Source of the DNA: Lepturacanthus savala
Lineage: Eukaryota > Chordata > Actinopteri > Scombriformes > Trichiuridae
DNA length: 64,000 nucleotides
Direction: 5' to 3'
NCBI GenBank assembly: GCA_030544235.1
Contig: CM060474.1
Span: 1,302,001 to 1,366,000, forward strand
The notes under the pieces are model-generated. The model searched no databases, was not told the origin of the DNA, and worked only from the letters and a program-made list of their open reading frames with translations. Positions 52,509 through 62,425 of this stretch are shown here, in pieces. The translations under genes and the position numbers were made by a program. Positions within the stretch are counted from its first letter, which is position 1, and every line of letters begins with the position of its first letter.

Positions 52509-53715
52509 CCTTCAAAACAACTGGACCAGTGTAAAGTAGGAACTGCCTAAGTTCTGTTGCCTTCCATCTTAATCTTTCATCAAGGTCCCTTGGTCTTCGG
52601 GCAAATTCTGAGGGTATGTATATTCTGAGAGCAAGCAATTTGGCTGAAATCAGAGAGGTCTGCATGGATGAAATGCAGGATTTTAACTTCCCACATGTGT
52701 CAACCCATAAATCAAACAGGCGATGTACCATACCTAAGCAAACTAAATGCATATAGTCATGTGGCAAGCCACTGACCATAGGAACAGATGTTTCACAAAA
52801 TGGCAAAGGTTGTATGTGGTGGTCTTCATCCTCTGCATTTAAAAAAGATTCATCAGTTCTTAATCTAGCATTTGCCTCTGGGAATGTCATGTGATTTTTC
52901 ATATATACGCCAGGCTGTACACATTTGTCACAGCCACTGTAGCTATTGTGTGACTTAAAACCTTTAATGAAGGCCCTTGCCGGAGCATCACAAATTACAG
53001 AGCACACCGTCAGGGAAAAGGTTTTACCGTTCACAACAAATCCATTGCTCAAGGATTTCAGTTCACAAATCAGATCCTTCAGATATTGTGACAACGATTG
53101 AGGCTTTGAGTTCCTACCGAATATAGCAGTCGGAACAGGCTTCCTACTGAATCCTTGGAGAATTCCCAAGATTGGCCAAAACTGAACAGATGAACTTTTA
53201 AATATTGGTAGACCATCAATATTTAACTGTAACTTGAAGTTGTGACAATCTGGAACAATAAATGCAAGTTTCTCAAATATCTTACAGAACATGTTCTGTA
53301 TTCCAAAATAGTGGAACGATCCACCTGCCAAAGAATTCACAGCATGGCAAATCTGTGTTTTTAGTACTGTTCTGGCATCTTTGGGCAATGAAGGATGGTG
53401 AACTTTCAGTGTGGCCAAAAGGGCAGACAAAGCAATCAGTGAAACCCCAAACTGTGTGGCCCAGTCTCCCAAGCAGCTTGCTAAATCCCCTGTGTCATCA
53501 GCAAAGTTCCTCTCATCATCATCATCATCATTATCACTACTTAATCCTCCACCTCTAACATCTGTCTCAAAATTCTCAAAATGTGTTGGTGAATCAGTGA
53601 TTGTTTCAGTGTCAACCTCAAGGTTGTCACTTACAGAGTTAAAGAACTGGTTTACTCTTTTCACAGCTCTTTCCCTCAAATTGCTGTGAGTGGTATTCCA
53701 CTTCTCTTTTTCCAT
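52486..53715 (-). CDS. Tnp2/CACTA-like transposase, main open part
   Basis: 409 codons from ATG at 53715. Acidic low-complexity at 57-75 (runs of Asp). Conserved transposase part from about 85: TLKVHHPSLPKDARTVLK, then LQLNIDGLPIFKSSSVQFWP (Asp167), IFGRNSKPQSLSQYLKDLIC, VCSVICDAPARAFIKGFKSH (Asp243), SGCDKCVQPGVY (zinc-type Cys262/265) and GLPHDYMHLVCLGMVHRLF. The layout matches animal transposases related to plant Tnp2 (EnSpm/CACTA). Asp167 and Asp243 are my candidates for two acidic catalytic residues. The frame is lost after LAPDV near 52490, and the protein continues in 52272-52508. Terminal CACTA repeats were not seen. Confidence 0.7.
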   Translation of the reverse strand: MEKEKWNTTHSNLRERAVKRVNQFFNSVSDNLEVDTETITDSPTHFENFETDVRGGGLSSDNDDDDDERNFADDTGDLASCLGDWATQFGVSLIALSALLATLKVHHPSLPKDARTVLKTQICHAVNSLAGGSFHYFGIQNMFCKIFEKLAFIVPDCHNFKLQLNIDGLPIFKSSSVQFWPILGILQGFSRKPVPTAIFGRNSKPQSLSQYLKDLICELKSLSNGFVVNGKTFSLTVCSVICDAPARAFIKGFKSHNSYSGCDKCVQPGVYMKNHMTFPEANARLRTDESFLNAEDEDHHIQPLPFCETSVPMVSGLPHDYMHLVCLGMVHRLFDLWVDTCGKLKSCISSMQTSLISAKLLALRIYIPSEFARRPRDLDERLRWKATELRQFLLYTGPVVLKDVLAPDV

Positions 53716-53904
53716 GACACTACTAACCTATTGGAAATTTATGCAACTTGTGCAGTTCAGCAGCAGACAGTTATTCTGAAAAATATCAATAATAAAGACA
53801 ACTAGACAATTCCCGCAGAAATTGTGAGAGTTGGGTCTGGGCTCTGGGGCTGTCGGGGGTCCTTGCTGCAGTTTAATACAAAGGTCATGATACCATGGAT
53901 GGGA

Positions 53905-54976
53905 TGCTCAGGTCCTCTTTGTCATTCTCACCAAGTTTGGTGGGTGTGGGGACTTTAGATCCAAAGCTATTGATGAAAAAGTATTGACCAATCAGCCATG
54001 ACAGAAATCAGCTCAGCCACCAAGCTGTGGTGTTTCCATGGTGATGACGACTTCACTGACACAGACCAACTGCTTTTAAGTCAAAAACTCTGAATTTTAT
54101 CCTCCATGTAAGGATATTTTCTAACATCAGCATTGAGGAGGGTATTCTTATGATGTGATGTCTTTGATATGTAGCTCTACACCTCCTTAATCCATTATTT
54201 TATTTAAATTATTTTATTTATTGTATTCATGTCAGTTATGTAAAAATATCTAGATATGATGAATAAATATAAAACATACTTACCCTAAAACCTTCACAGT
54301 ACATCTATGTATGTTATTAAAATCCTCAGACATTAGATTCTAGATTCAAAGTTCACTTTATTGTTATTTCACTCCACATTTACATTCAGTCTGAAATTAA
54401 ATTGTTTCTCATCATTGACATATTAAAAGAAAATGGTGATTAAATGATTACTAAAAAATCTATCTATATAAATATATTTTCAATCACATATTTAAAAACA
54501 GTATTTCACAGCATTAATAACCAAATAATTTCAGAGGTTCAGTAAAAGGTGATTCAATGTCTCCAATCCAGTGCTGCAGTAGTTCAGACATGTCCTTAAA
54601 TCAGTTCAAACCTTGTCCTTGGTTGTTGTCCAGCTGGGGGGGTGGTGTGTGCTTGGGGGTCAGGGTGTCAGTGAGTGTGTGTGTGGGGGATTCAGTCCAC
54701 TTGAAGCCCTACAGCTTGTAAAACCTGTTGATCATAGTGAAGGGTGGAGTGGGTCTTTGATGGTGGAGGTAGCTGTGTGAATGCATTGCTGTTGGTAGAG
54801 CTCCATCAGGATGAGACAGCAGCAGCAACAGTTCTGTAGGCAGTCTTCATCAGTCCTGATTGTCTTTGTTGTCCATGGAAACTGCAGCTCCTGAACCAGG
54901 AAGTGATGTTGTAGGTCAGGATGCTATCAGTGGAGCCCCTGTAGAAGGTGGTAAAGTGAGGAGACCAGTTACCATC
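53905..54976. repeat. duplicated block (copy B, left part)
   Basis: 53905-54190 and 54690-54976 match 11825-12093 and 12147-12350. The middle 54190-54690 (AT-rich, then a GT-rich stretch) is absent from copy A and has no gene. The minus strand at 54806-54990 carries a LINE-like fragment (NWSPHFTTFYRGSTDS, LTYNITSWFRSCSFHG). The block is cut at 54976 by the Gmr1-like insertion. Confidence 0.85.
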
Positions 54977-55765
54977 TGTGATGGCCACAGTTGTGGCCAC
55001 ACAACCATAAAGGTCTGTAACCATCTGCACTCACACACTTGGTTATAGTTAAGTTTTGTTTATACACATTATATATTCAGTTATTAGTTTACATTAGTTT
55101 AATATTTATTGGAACAAATCACATATTTTCTGTTTCATAACACTTTATTGTTTTGACAGTACATTAGTTTTCTATTTGAAGCGCGCACATTTAGTTAGCT
55201 TTTGTATGGTCTTTGTTTAGTATAGTTTCCTAATTTCTGTTTTCTTTGAGTTTCCGGTGCTGGTGCTGCTGTTGCTGGGAGCTGGGAAGGCCGGGTTAAA
55301 GGGATCCGCCCCACAAGCTCAGCCATTTTGTGGAAGAGTGATTGGACCAACCCAGTGCCTGCACTTCATGGGGGGGGGATTTATTGCTTTGTTTACTCTT
55401 TTTAGACAATTAGTAATTTCATTTGGTTTGATTAAGTATAGATTCTGTTTATTCTAATAAGTTAATTGTCCTGATGTGTTTGTTAGTAAGCTAGCTGTTT
55501 GTTGTGTTTAGTGTTTGTTAACCCCTTGTGTTTGAATATGGGCTGATCACCCACTATATAAGCTGCCCTTTTGTGTTCAGTTGAGAGGTCTGTTCGTTTT
55601 GTCTTCTGTTAGTTTGTTCAGTTGACGGTTTGTTAAGTTGACCTCTTTTATGGGCCCAATTTTTATTATTTTTGGAAATTTCGTTTGCATACTTTGGGTA
55701 AATAAAGACCCTTTTTTGAAAATACCACCTGTCGTCCTCATTGCCGACTGACGCGGTCCCTCACA
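54977..55765 (+). repeat. left LTR, in the unexpected (plus) orientation
   Basis: 789 bases, TGTGATGG to CCCTCACA. It has CTATATAAGC at about 55553 and AATAAAGACC at about 55701, 65 bases before the end, so its promoter faces the end of pol. For a minus-strand element this 3' LTR should be on the minus strand. Its inner end continues with GTT, as does the LTR/primer-site junction at the other end. Confidence 0.88.
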
Positions 55766-55767
55766 GT

Positions 55768-56844
55768 TCACTCCCCCCCTTCGAAGTCCTCGCTGGGACA
55801 GCGGGAGAGATAGTCTGCAGTGACATTATCTTTACCAGGGATGTGATGCACTGTGAACCGGTATGGTTGCATGGCCAGGTACCACCGGGTAATCCGTCCA
55901 TTTGTATCCTTCATCCTCTCCAACCACTGCAGTGCCTTATGGTCAGTCTCCAAAGTGAACTCTCTCCCCAGCAGATAATACTTGAAGGAGTCCAGGGCCC
56001 ACTTCACTGCTAAGGCTTCCTTTTCCACTGTGGAGTAGCGAACCTCTCTGGGGAATAACTTCCAGCTGATGTAAGCCATAGGATGGCGGTCCTCTTTAGA
56101 TCCCTGCAGAAGCACAGCTCCAACACCCCTCTCAGACGCATCAGTTTGCAATAAAAAATGTTCATCAAAATCTGGGCTGTGAAGGACAGGATCCTTACTG
56201 AGACATCTCTGGATGTCCTTGAAAGCCTCCACTGCCTCAGCTGTCCACTGAACCTGGTTAGGGCATCTGGAGCCGGTCCGATCCGTCAGCAGGGCAGCTC
56301 TGGCTGAGAAATTTGGTATGAACCGATGGTAGAAGCCAGCCATTCCCAGGAAAGATCTCAGCTGCTTCCTAGTTTGAGGGAGAGGGCACGACTCAATTGC
56401 ATGGACTTTATGAACTTGTGGTTTTATTAACCCACCTCCAATGGTGAAACCGAGGTACTCAGTCTCCTCTCTAGCGATGACACACTTTGCTGGATTGACC
56501 GTCAGGCCTGCTGAGCTCAGGCGTTCCAGAACCTCTTCCAGGTGCCTCAGGTGCTCTTCCCAGGTGGTGCTATAAATAACAATATCATCAAGATATGCAC
56601 ATGAAAAATCAGAGAGCCCACAGAGTACCTGGTCCATCAGTCTTTGGAAGGTTGCAGGGGCCCCATGCAATCCAAATGGCAAGACTGTGAACTGGAACAG
56701 CCTCCAGGAAGTCCGAAAGGCTGTCAGGTCCTGAGACCGCTGGGTCAGGGGCACCTGCCAGTAGCCTTTGCAGAGGTCGACCGTTGTCAGGTATTTTGCC
56801 TTCCCTAGGCGCTGGATAAGGTCGTCGAGTAGGATATGAATCAA
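55768..56844 (-). pseudogene. pol: reverse transcriptase and RNase H of the Gmr1-like element
   Basis: 358-codon frame continuing pol after a small deletion. RT motif A AKYLTTVDLCKGYWQVPL, VLPFGLHGAPATFQRLMDQV, CAYLDDIVIYS (catalytic YLDD at 84-87), LGFTIGGG, and the thumb RSFLGMAGFYHRFIPNFS. RNase H starts LLQTDASERGVGAVLLQ at about 207 and continues to DHKALQWLERM and ADYLSRCPSEDFEGGE. The stop at 55768 lies in the polypurine tract (GAAGGGGGGGAGTGA). RNase H at the very end of pol is the copia-like order. Confidence 0.9.
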
Positions 56845-58300
56845 ATTTAGAAATTGAGTTCAGGTACCTGAAGTCAATACAGAACCGGATCGTTCCATCC
56901 TTTTTTGGGACCAGGACGACAGGATTACACCACTCACTTTTTGAGGGTTCAATTATCCCTAGAGACAACATAAGGTCCACTTCCTTCTTCAGGGACCCCA
57001 GGAGGCGCTCTGGTATTCTGTAACTCATACGCCTCACAGTCGCATCAGGTTTTAATACAATATCATGCTCCACAACATCTGTGCGGCCTGGATGCTCTTG
57101 GAAAACTTCTGAATTGATTAAAGTCTTTACCTGAGTCTGCTGATCCTCAGAGAGGTGACCCACATCCAGGTCAAGGGTCCCCAGTGCAGGCAGATACTGA
57201 TCATCCACCTCTTTTTCCTCTTTTACAGCCTGGATCAGCAGCACTCGTGCACCCTCTTCTGTCCTTGGGACCCACTCTTTAAGGAGATTCACATGGAGCA
57301 CACGGCTGGAATGTTGGCGCCCTGGGTTGGAGACCTGATAGGTGGTAGGCCCCAGCTTCTTCTGGACCTCAAAAGGCCCCTGCCACTTTGCCAGCAGTTT
57401 ACTATCACTGGTTGGCAGCATGACCAGGACCTTTTGACCTGGTTCAAAGCTTCTCTGTCGGGCTGACTGGTCATACCAGGCTTTCTGATGTTGCTGCGCC
57501 TCTGCCATGTGTGCCTCCGCCAGTTGACTCATCCTCTGGAGTTTCTCTCTCATCTGTATCACATAGGAAACAACATTAACAGGCTCCCCCCTCCTATGAT
57601 CTCCCTCCCAGGTCTCCCGCAACAAGGCCAGAGGACCCCTCACCTCATGACCATAAAGCAGTTCGAAAGGGGAGAAACCTGTAGAAGCTTGAGGTACCTC
57701 CCTATAAGCGAAGAGGAGGTAGGGGAGCCATTGATCCCAGTCAGATCCAGTTTCATTAACAAACTTACGGAGCATTTGTTTGAGGGTCTGGTTGGACCGT
57801 TCTGTCAAACCATCTGTCTGTGGATGGTATGGGGTGGTGCGTACACTCTTTATACCCAGGAGCTGGTAAACCTGCTTCAAAAGGTTGGACATGAAGTTAG
57901 TGCCTTGGTCCGTTAAAATTTCACTTGGAAATCCCACTCTTGAAAAAAACTGAACCAAGGAAAAAGCCACAGTTTTTGCTTTAACCGATTTCAATGGAAA
58001 AACTTCAGGATATTTGGTACCATAATCTGTAATGACCAACATGTAGCGATTTCCTGATTTACTCTTCTCCACAGGACCAACAACATCCATCCCTAGGCGT
58101 TCAAAAGGTGTCCTGATGATGGGGAGTGGCTGGAGGGGAGCCCTGGTTGGGCCTCTTATTGAGGTCTTTTGGCACTGAGTGCAACTCCTGCAGAACTGGG
58201 CAACGTCTAAACTCAAGCCTGGCCAGTAAAAGTGACGCTTAATGCGAGCTGTGGTCTTATGTTTCCCCAGGTGGCCAGCCCAGGGAATCAAGTGGCCCAA
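56609..58300 (-). pseudogene. pol: integrase and RT N-terminus of the Gmr1-like element
   Basis: 563-codon frame. Integrase zinc finger H3, H10, C37, C40 (GHLIPWAGHLGKH ... CRSCTQC); catalytic core D72 (GMDVVGP), D131 (TDQGTNF), E167 (ERSNQ); C-terminal module ending VLHVNLLKEWVP at about 355. After a linker comes the RT start VVLVPKKDGTIRFCIDFRYL at about 470. The frame shifts after SKFDSYP near 56830. The real coding starts upstream of the Met (58335-58300 reads QLVVPQAARDIVLTL). The protease C-terminal part is missing before it. Confidence 0.9.
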
Positions 58301-58335
58301 GGTAAGTACTATGTCTCGGGCCGCCTGCGGGACTA

Positions 58336-59697
58336 CTAGCTGCTTAACCTGGCCATGCTGCCGATAAAGGACGCCATTCTGCAGGAATTAGCCGGCACAT
58401 AATTTCTGTGTACAAGAGTCTGAGTACTGCCGGTATCAATCAGGGCTTTAACATTTTCTCCATTTATCCTGACACTGGTCATTTTCATGGACTGTTGAGG
58501 CCTATCAACACTTTGGCTTGGAACAAAACACATTTGAGTGAGTTTAGCAGGATTCTTTGGGCACATTGGTTTAATATGGCCTTCCTGTCCACACAGGTAA
58601 CAGGTGGGTGCTTTGCTGGGAGCTTTCAATTGTGTTTGCTGGTTCTCCCTTACAGGAGGCTTACCCACACCTACTGATGACCTCTGGTGGTGTTGAGGGG
58701 TTACAGGCCTCCTGACGTCCTTCCCAGCCTTCCAGGCCATGTTACTCCATGGCTGATTCCTTTTGTGGGCAGCCACAAACACGTTGGCCAGAGTGGCAGC
58801 TTCAGCAGCTGATTGTGGGTCACGTTCTTTAATCCACACCTGGAGCTCTGGAGACAACATTCTTAAGAACTGTTCCATAATAATTATTTCACCAATTTCT
58901 TGCACAGTTTTATCTTTGGGCTGTACCCATTTCACATACAGCTCCTTCAGTCTGACATACAGCTCTTTGGGGCTCTCATCAGGTCCAACATCTACAGAGC
59001 GAAACCTCAGCCTGTATGTCTCAGGATTTATGTCATATTTTTTCAGAATAGCAGATTTTAGATCATCATATTCAAGGGAATCATCAAAATCCATATGAAC
59101 ATAGGCTCCTCTGGCCTTACCCGTCAGGAGTGGAATGAGTCGGAAGACCCAGTCAGACTTTGGCCATTGGCATGCTGCTGCAATTCTCTCAAATGTAAAG
59201 AGAAAATGTTCAACATCATCATTTTCTGTTAATTTCTCAAGTCTAGGCTGATGAGAAAAACAAGACTGACCTGATGCATTATTAGAAGAGTGGATGAATT
59301 CTGTTGAGGCTGCAGCATGGGCCTGTTGGTTATCATGCTCTAAACAAGGAGTCTCCAAAGGCTGTGAAACTGTTGAAGTAAGTTCTGCTGCTGGGGATGT
59401 GTGGGCCTGTACCTCCTGTTGCAAAAGCCTGAGCTGTTGTTGCAGTGTTTGGAACCGCTGTTCCTGCCGTGCAACCTCTTCCCTTTGTTTTGTCTCCCGG
59501 GCCTCCTGCTGCCCCATGAAGGCCTGAATGATGCCTGCCAGATCTCTTAAAGAGGGTTCCCTGCTCTCTTCATCGGATGCTGCTTTTAATGCTTCACCTT
59601 CCGTCTCTTCCTCACTCTCACTCTGAGGTTCAAACCCTGTGTGGGTCTTCCTGAGGTCTATCCGACCTCCTCTTGCCCCTCTTCCTCCACGATGCAT
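58336..59697 (-). CDS. gag: gag and start of protease of the Gmr1-like element
   Basis: 453 codons from ATG at 59697, 81 bases after the LTR. N-terminal basic stretch (MHRGGRGARGGRIDLRK), acidic linker, a Gln/Glu coiled coil at about 75-120 (QREEVARQEQRFQTLQQQL), the retrotransposon gag domain (ENDDVEHFLFTFERIAAACQ to LSPELQVWIKERDPQ), the CCHC knuckle CYLCGQEGHIKPMC at about 366, and then the protease start VKALIDTGSTQTLVHRNY. After that a deletion throws it into a new frame and a stop. Gag itself seems intact. Confidence 0.88.
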   Translation of the reverse strand: MHRGGRGARGGRIDLRKTHTGFEPQSESEEETEGEALKAASDEESREPSLRDLAGIIQAFMGQQEARETKQREEVARQEQRFQTLQQQLRLLQQEVQAHTSPAAELTSTVSQPLETPCLEHDNQQAHAAASTEFIHSSNNASGQSCFSHQPRLEKLTENDDVEHFLFTFERIAAACQWPKSDWVFRLIPLLTGKARGAYVHMDFDDSLEYDDLKSAILKKYDINPETYRLRFRSVDVGPDESPKELYVRLKELYVKWVQPKDKTVQEIGEIIIMEQFLRMLSPELQVWIKERDPQSAAEAATLANVFVAAHKRNQPWSNMAWKAGKDVRRPVTPQHHQRSSVGVGKPPVRENQQTQLKAPSKAPTCYLCGQEGHIKPMCPKNPAKLTQMCFVPSQSVDRPQQSMKMTSVRINGENVKALIDTGSTQTLVHRNYVPANSCRMASFIGSMARLSS

Positions 59698-59756
59698 GTC
59701 TTCACAAAATGGAGGAGGGAAAGAGAGAAAAAAAATGCCTGCGTCCCCAACTGGCT

Positions 59757-59775
59757 AATCCCACCACTGCCACCA
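59757..59775 (-). other. primer-binding site, tRNA-Leu type
   Basis: In minus sense TGGTGGCAGTGGTGGGATT starts two bases after the LTR. It matches the complement of a vertebrate tRNA-Leu 3' end (ATCCCACCGCTGCCACCA) with one difference. Confidence 0.75.
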
Positions 59776-59777
59776 AC

Positions 59778-60415
59778 TGTGAGGGACCGCGTCAGTCGGC
59801 AATGAGGACGACAGGTGGTATTTTCAAAAAAGGGTCTTTATTTACCCAAAGTATGCAAACGAAATTTCCAAAAATAATAAAAATTGGGCCCATAAAAGAG
59901 GTCAAATTAACAAACCGTCAACTGAACAAACTAACAGAAGACAAAACGAACAGACCTCTCAACTGAACACAAAAGGGCAGCTTATATAGTGGGTGATCAG
60001 CCCATATTCAAACACAAGGGGTTAACAAACACTAAACACAACAAACAGCTAGCTTACTAACAAACACATCAGGACAATTAACTTATTAGAATAAACAGAA
60101 TCTATACTTAATCAAACCAAATGAAATTACTAATTGTCTAAAAAGAGTAAACAAAGCAATAAATCCCCCCCCCATGAAGTGCAGGCACTGGGTTGGTCCA
60201 AATGTGCGCGCTTCAAATAGAAAACTAATGTACTGTCAAAACAATAAAGTGTTATGAAACAGAAAATATGTGATTTGTTCCAATAAATATTAAACTAATG
60301 TAAACTAATAACTGAATATATAATGTGTATAAACAAAACTTAACTATAACCAAGTGTGTGAGTGCAGATGGTTACAGACCTTTATGGTTGTGTGGCCACA
60401 ACTGTGGCCATCACA
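59778..60415 (-). repeat. right (5') LTR, minus orientation
   Basis: 638 bases, the reverse complement of the left LTR except for a 151-base deletion (relative to 55188-55340) and a few substitutions. Its inner end abuts the primer-binding site, as expected for a 5' LTR. Confidence 0.88.
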
Positions 60416-61260
60416 CCATCAATGACCATTAAAATTCTTTAGTGATATTACAGTGAAGATGCAGTAACTGGAAAAACGCAGCAACCAAGCAGATTTTAAA
60501 ACTAATAAGTCTTACTTGTTCTCTACTGCTGCTCCATGTTTTTCCACAGTAAGTCAACGTGGTCATCAGCTGGATTTGGCACACCATGAACTAGTCAGCA
60601 GCACTTAAATACAAAAAAATAAAACATTTAGTGTTAATGTTTGCAGGTATGACAGTATTTGGTGATAGACAATCTGAAATGAGTCTTACTTTTGGCAGGA
60701 TGAGATTCCTGTTGAGGCTGATGTGGGCATGACTTCTAAGTTGTACTTTAATCCTTCTTCAAGCAGACAAGTTATATGGAGCAGTCATCTCACAGGGATT
60801 AGAGAGTCAGTCTGTGGGAGAAAGAAAACAAACCAACATCAGGTTAAAACTATCGACATCATCATTTAGTGAAGAATCAACAGTGAAATGATCAAATATT
60901 TTACTCGCCTTGTTTCTGCATGTGTGGAACTTCAGACAACATCACATGTTACCAGGCTGTAGGGCTATTTACCCATAGCTAGAACAGTGGTTGACAGACA
61001 CCAGGACTTGTCCACACAGCGGTGGTCATGGATGCCGTGTCTCTGGGGCCACTGCTGCTCCGAGATCCCCATACAGTTCAGCCTGGGACCGTGAGGTACC
61101 CAGTTTCCGTGCGTGGCCCTGGGGAGGCACTGTAGGAGTCTTGGTAGTGGAGAGGCTATATACTGGCTTTCACCCTCCAGTAAGAAGGCTAGCCAGCAGC
61201 AGTAGGTGTAACATGCAGGATCGCATGACTACTGCATGAGACACTTCACACATACCCTGT
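60416..61260. repeat. duplicated block (copy B, right part)
   Basis: Matches 12347-13185 after the target duplication, including the exon-like piece (about 60520-60607) and the 'gctgctccgagatccccata' region. The match ends at the 'cacataccctgt' phrase where the Helentron remnant begins. No recognised gene. Confidence 0.85.
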
Positions 61261-61266
61261 CGTATC

Positions 61267-61455
61267 CCCTCAATTCAAATGGCTCTCGCTGATGCACAAA
61301 ACGTCAGCAAGGAGGAGTTCATGATGGTGTTTCATGTCCTCCATGTGAGATGGAAGCCCCTGGCTGTTGTGGTGGATGACAATCAGTGTTGGCGCAGCGG
61401 TGACCGGTGACTTGACAAATTGCAAGAGAGGCCTTGAAGACTCGCAGGTCGGCAC
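61267..61455 (-). pseudogene. Helentron C-terminal endonuclease, first part
   Basis: 61-residue minus frame: TLIVIHHNSQGLPSHMEDMK and LLADVLCISESHL. I-x-x-H-N-x-Q-(S/G)-L ... ADVLC-x-x-E-x-x-L is the start of an apurinic-type endonuclease domain (with the catalytic N and E). Truncated at 61261, so the catalytic D-H end is missing. A fragment with the missing kind of end lies at 21979-22269. Confidence 0.7.
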
Positions 61456-61457
61456 GT

Positions 61458-62262
61458 CATGTCCTCCAACGCGGCCTTGATGGTTGGGTCAGCGAAGATT
61501 TTCTTCTCTTCAAAGTCTGATCTGCAGAGCTTGAAGAGAAGTCGTCCTGCTGAGGGCGATGTAAGATATCGTCGGGAACTGTTGCCGAACCGCTCCCCTC
61601 TTGCTCATGGGTTCCTCGACTCGCTCGATGTAAACCAGCTTGTCCATTGGCCCGAGAATCTTTTTCCGAAACTTCTGACCGGCCTCTGGATTGTCCAATT
61701 CCAGTCCGATCAGCTTCACAGTTTCGGGTAGGTCCACGTACATGCACAGGTGTCTGATTGTGCCGAAAGTGATGTTGTCCAGCAGATCCCTCCTGTTGCC
61801 CTTGAAGCCCAAGGCGATCAGTTCACCTGTGCGGGGGTCTTTCCGATAATCCTCCGCAGGAATGTTAACAGTCAACCCAAGGGCTGCGACAGTGGTGGCG
61901 TTGTGGGCGTCCACTTCCTTGTTCTTGCAAAGATGTGAAGGGCATCCACCGGACATTGTTGGGCGCTGACGACACACTTCTCGAGCAGAGCTTTGTCGTC
62001 GATGGAAAGCAGTTCGCTCTTCTGCTGCCGATTCTGTTCAGCAGCTTGGCAAAAGACCGGTCGTCCTTTTGCCGCATGATTTCCGTCAAGGTGACCATCT
62101 GGAAAGAACTCCATAGGTCAAGGAAATCATCCTCACACACACAGAGCGGCTTGGCCCTGCCAAATGGTGGCAGCTGGTAGAAGTTCCCAACATGCCAAGA
62201 CCGACAAGCCTCCAAAGGGCCTCTTGTTGCCTTTGATTTCTTGCAACTGCCAGTGCATATAG
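61458..62262 (-). pseudogene. Helentron helicase C-terminal part
   Basis: Minus frames 62266-61865 and 61977-61510. They read QEIKGNKRPFGGLSV-like sequence, LPPFGRAKPLCVCEDDFLDL, MVTLTEIMRQKDDRSFAKLL, then EVDAHNATTVAALGLTVNIP, LIALGFKGNRRDLLDNITFG, VLGP-like LGPMDKLVYIERVEE and YIALSRTTSLQALQI. The last, S-R-T-x-x-L-x-x-L, is the final helicase motif of PIF1-type Helitron helicases. Frameshifts near 62170 and 61920. Confidence 0.78.
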
Positions 62263-62425
62263 GCAAAGAGGTCCTTGGAAATCATAAAGATCTTGTCAAT
62301 GACCAAGATTTTCGCGTTTGACAAAGTTAGGGTGTCTCTGTCCAACGTGGAAATCTTGATCATTGATGAGATCTCTATGATTTCCAAGGACCTCTTTGCA
62401 CCTATGTGCACTGGTGGTTGCAACA
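62262..62425. repeat. ~70 bp inverted repeat covering the helicase Walker B region
   Basis: The left arm (about 62262-62330, minus frame ILVIDKIFMISKDLFAYMHW) and right arm (about 62345-62415, plus frame ILIIDEISMISKDLFAPM) are inverted copies of the same helicase segment with several differences. Both match the Walker B region. Confidence 0.8.

Larger units (their letters stand above)
54977..60415 (-). mobile_element. Gmr1-like gypsy retrotransposon with inverted LTRs
   Basis: 5439 bases flanked by a 5-base target duplication CCATC (54972-54976, 60416-60420). The inside on the minus strand encodes gag, protease start, integrase and then RT-RNase H: integrase precedes RT, the order that defines Gmr1-like elements among gypsy elements. 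The two LTRs (54977-55765 and 59778-60415) are inverted relative to each other, so both outer ends are the TGTGATGG end. A tRNA-Leu primer site follows the right LTR. Pol is broken: most of protease deleted, one frameshift in RT. Copy A at 12347-12351 gives the empty site. Confidence 0.9.

Noticed and set aside
52486..53715. host gene
   Set aside because: The conserved blocks are those of a widespread transposase family, and the C-terminal part is frameshifted and deleted.
55768..58335. copia element because integrase precedes RT
   Set aside because: RT, RNase H and integrase motifs are gypsy-like; Gmr1-like elements explain the order.
54977..60415. DIRS-type or DNA transposon because of inverted terminal repeats
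   Set aside because: It encodes a DDE integrase, gypsy-type RT and gag, has LTR promoter and polyadenylation signals, a tRNA primer site and a 5-base target duplication; no tyrosine recombinase or transposase.
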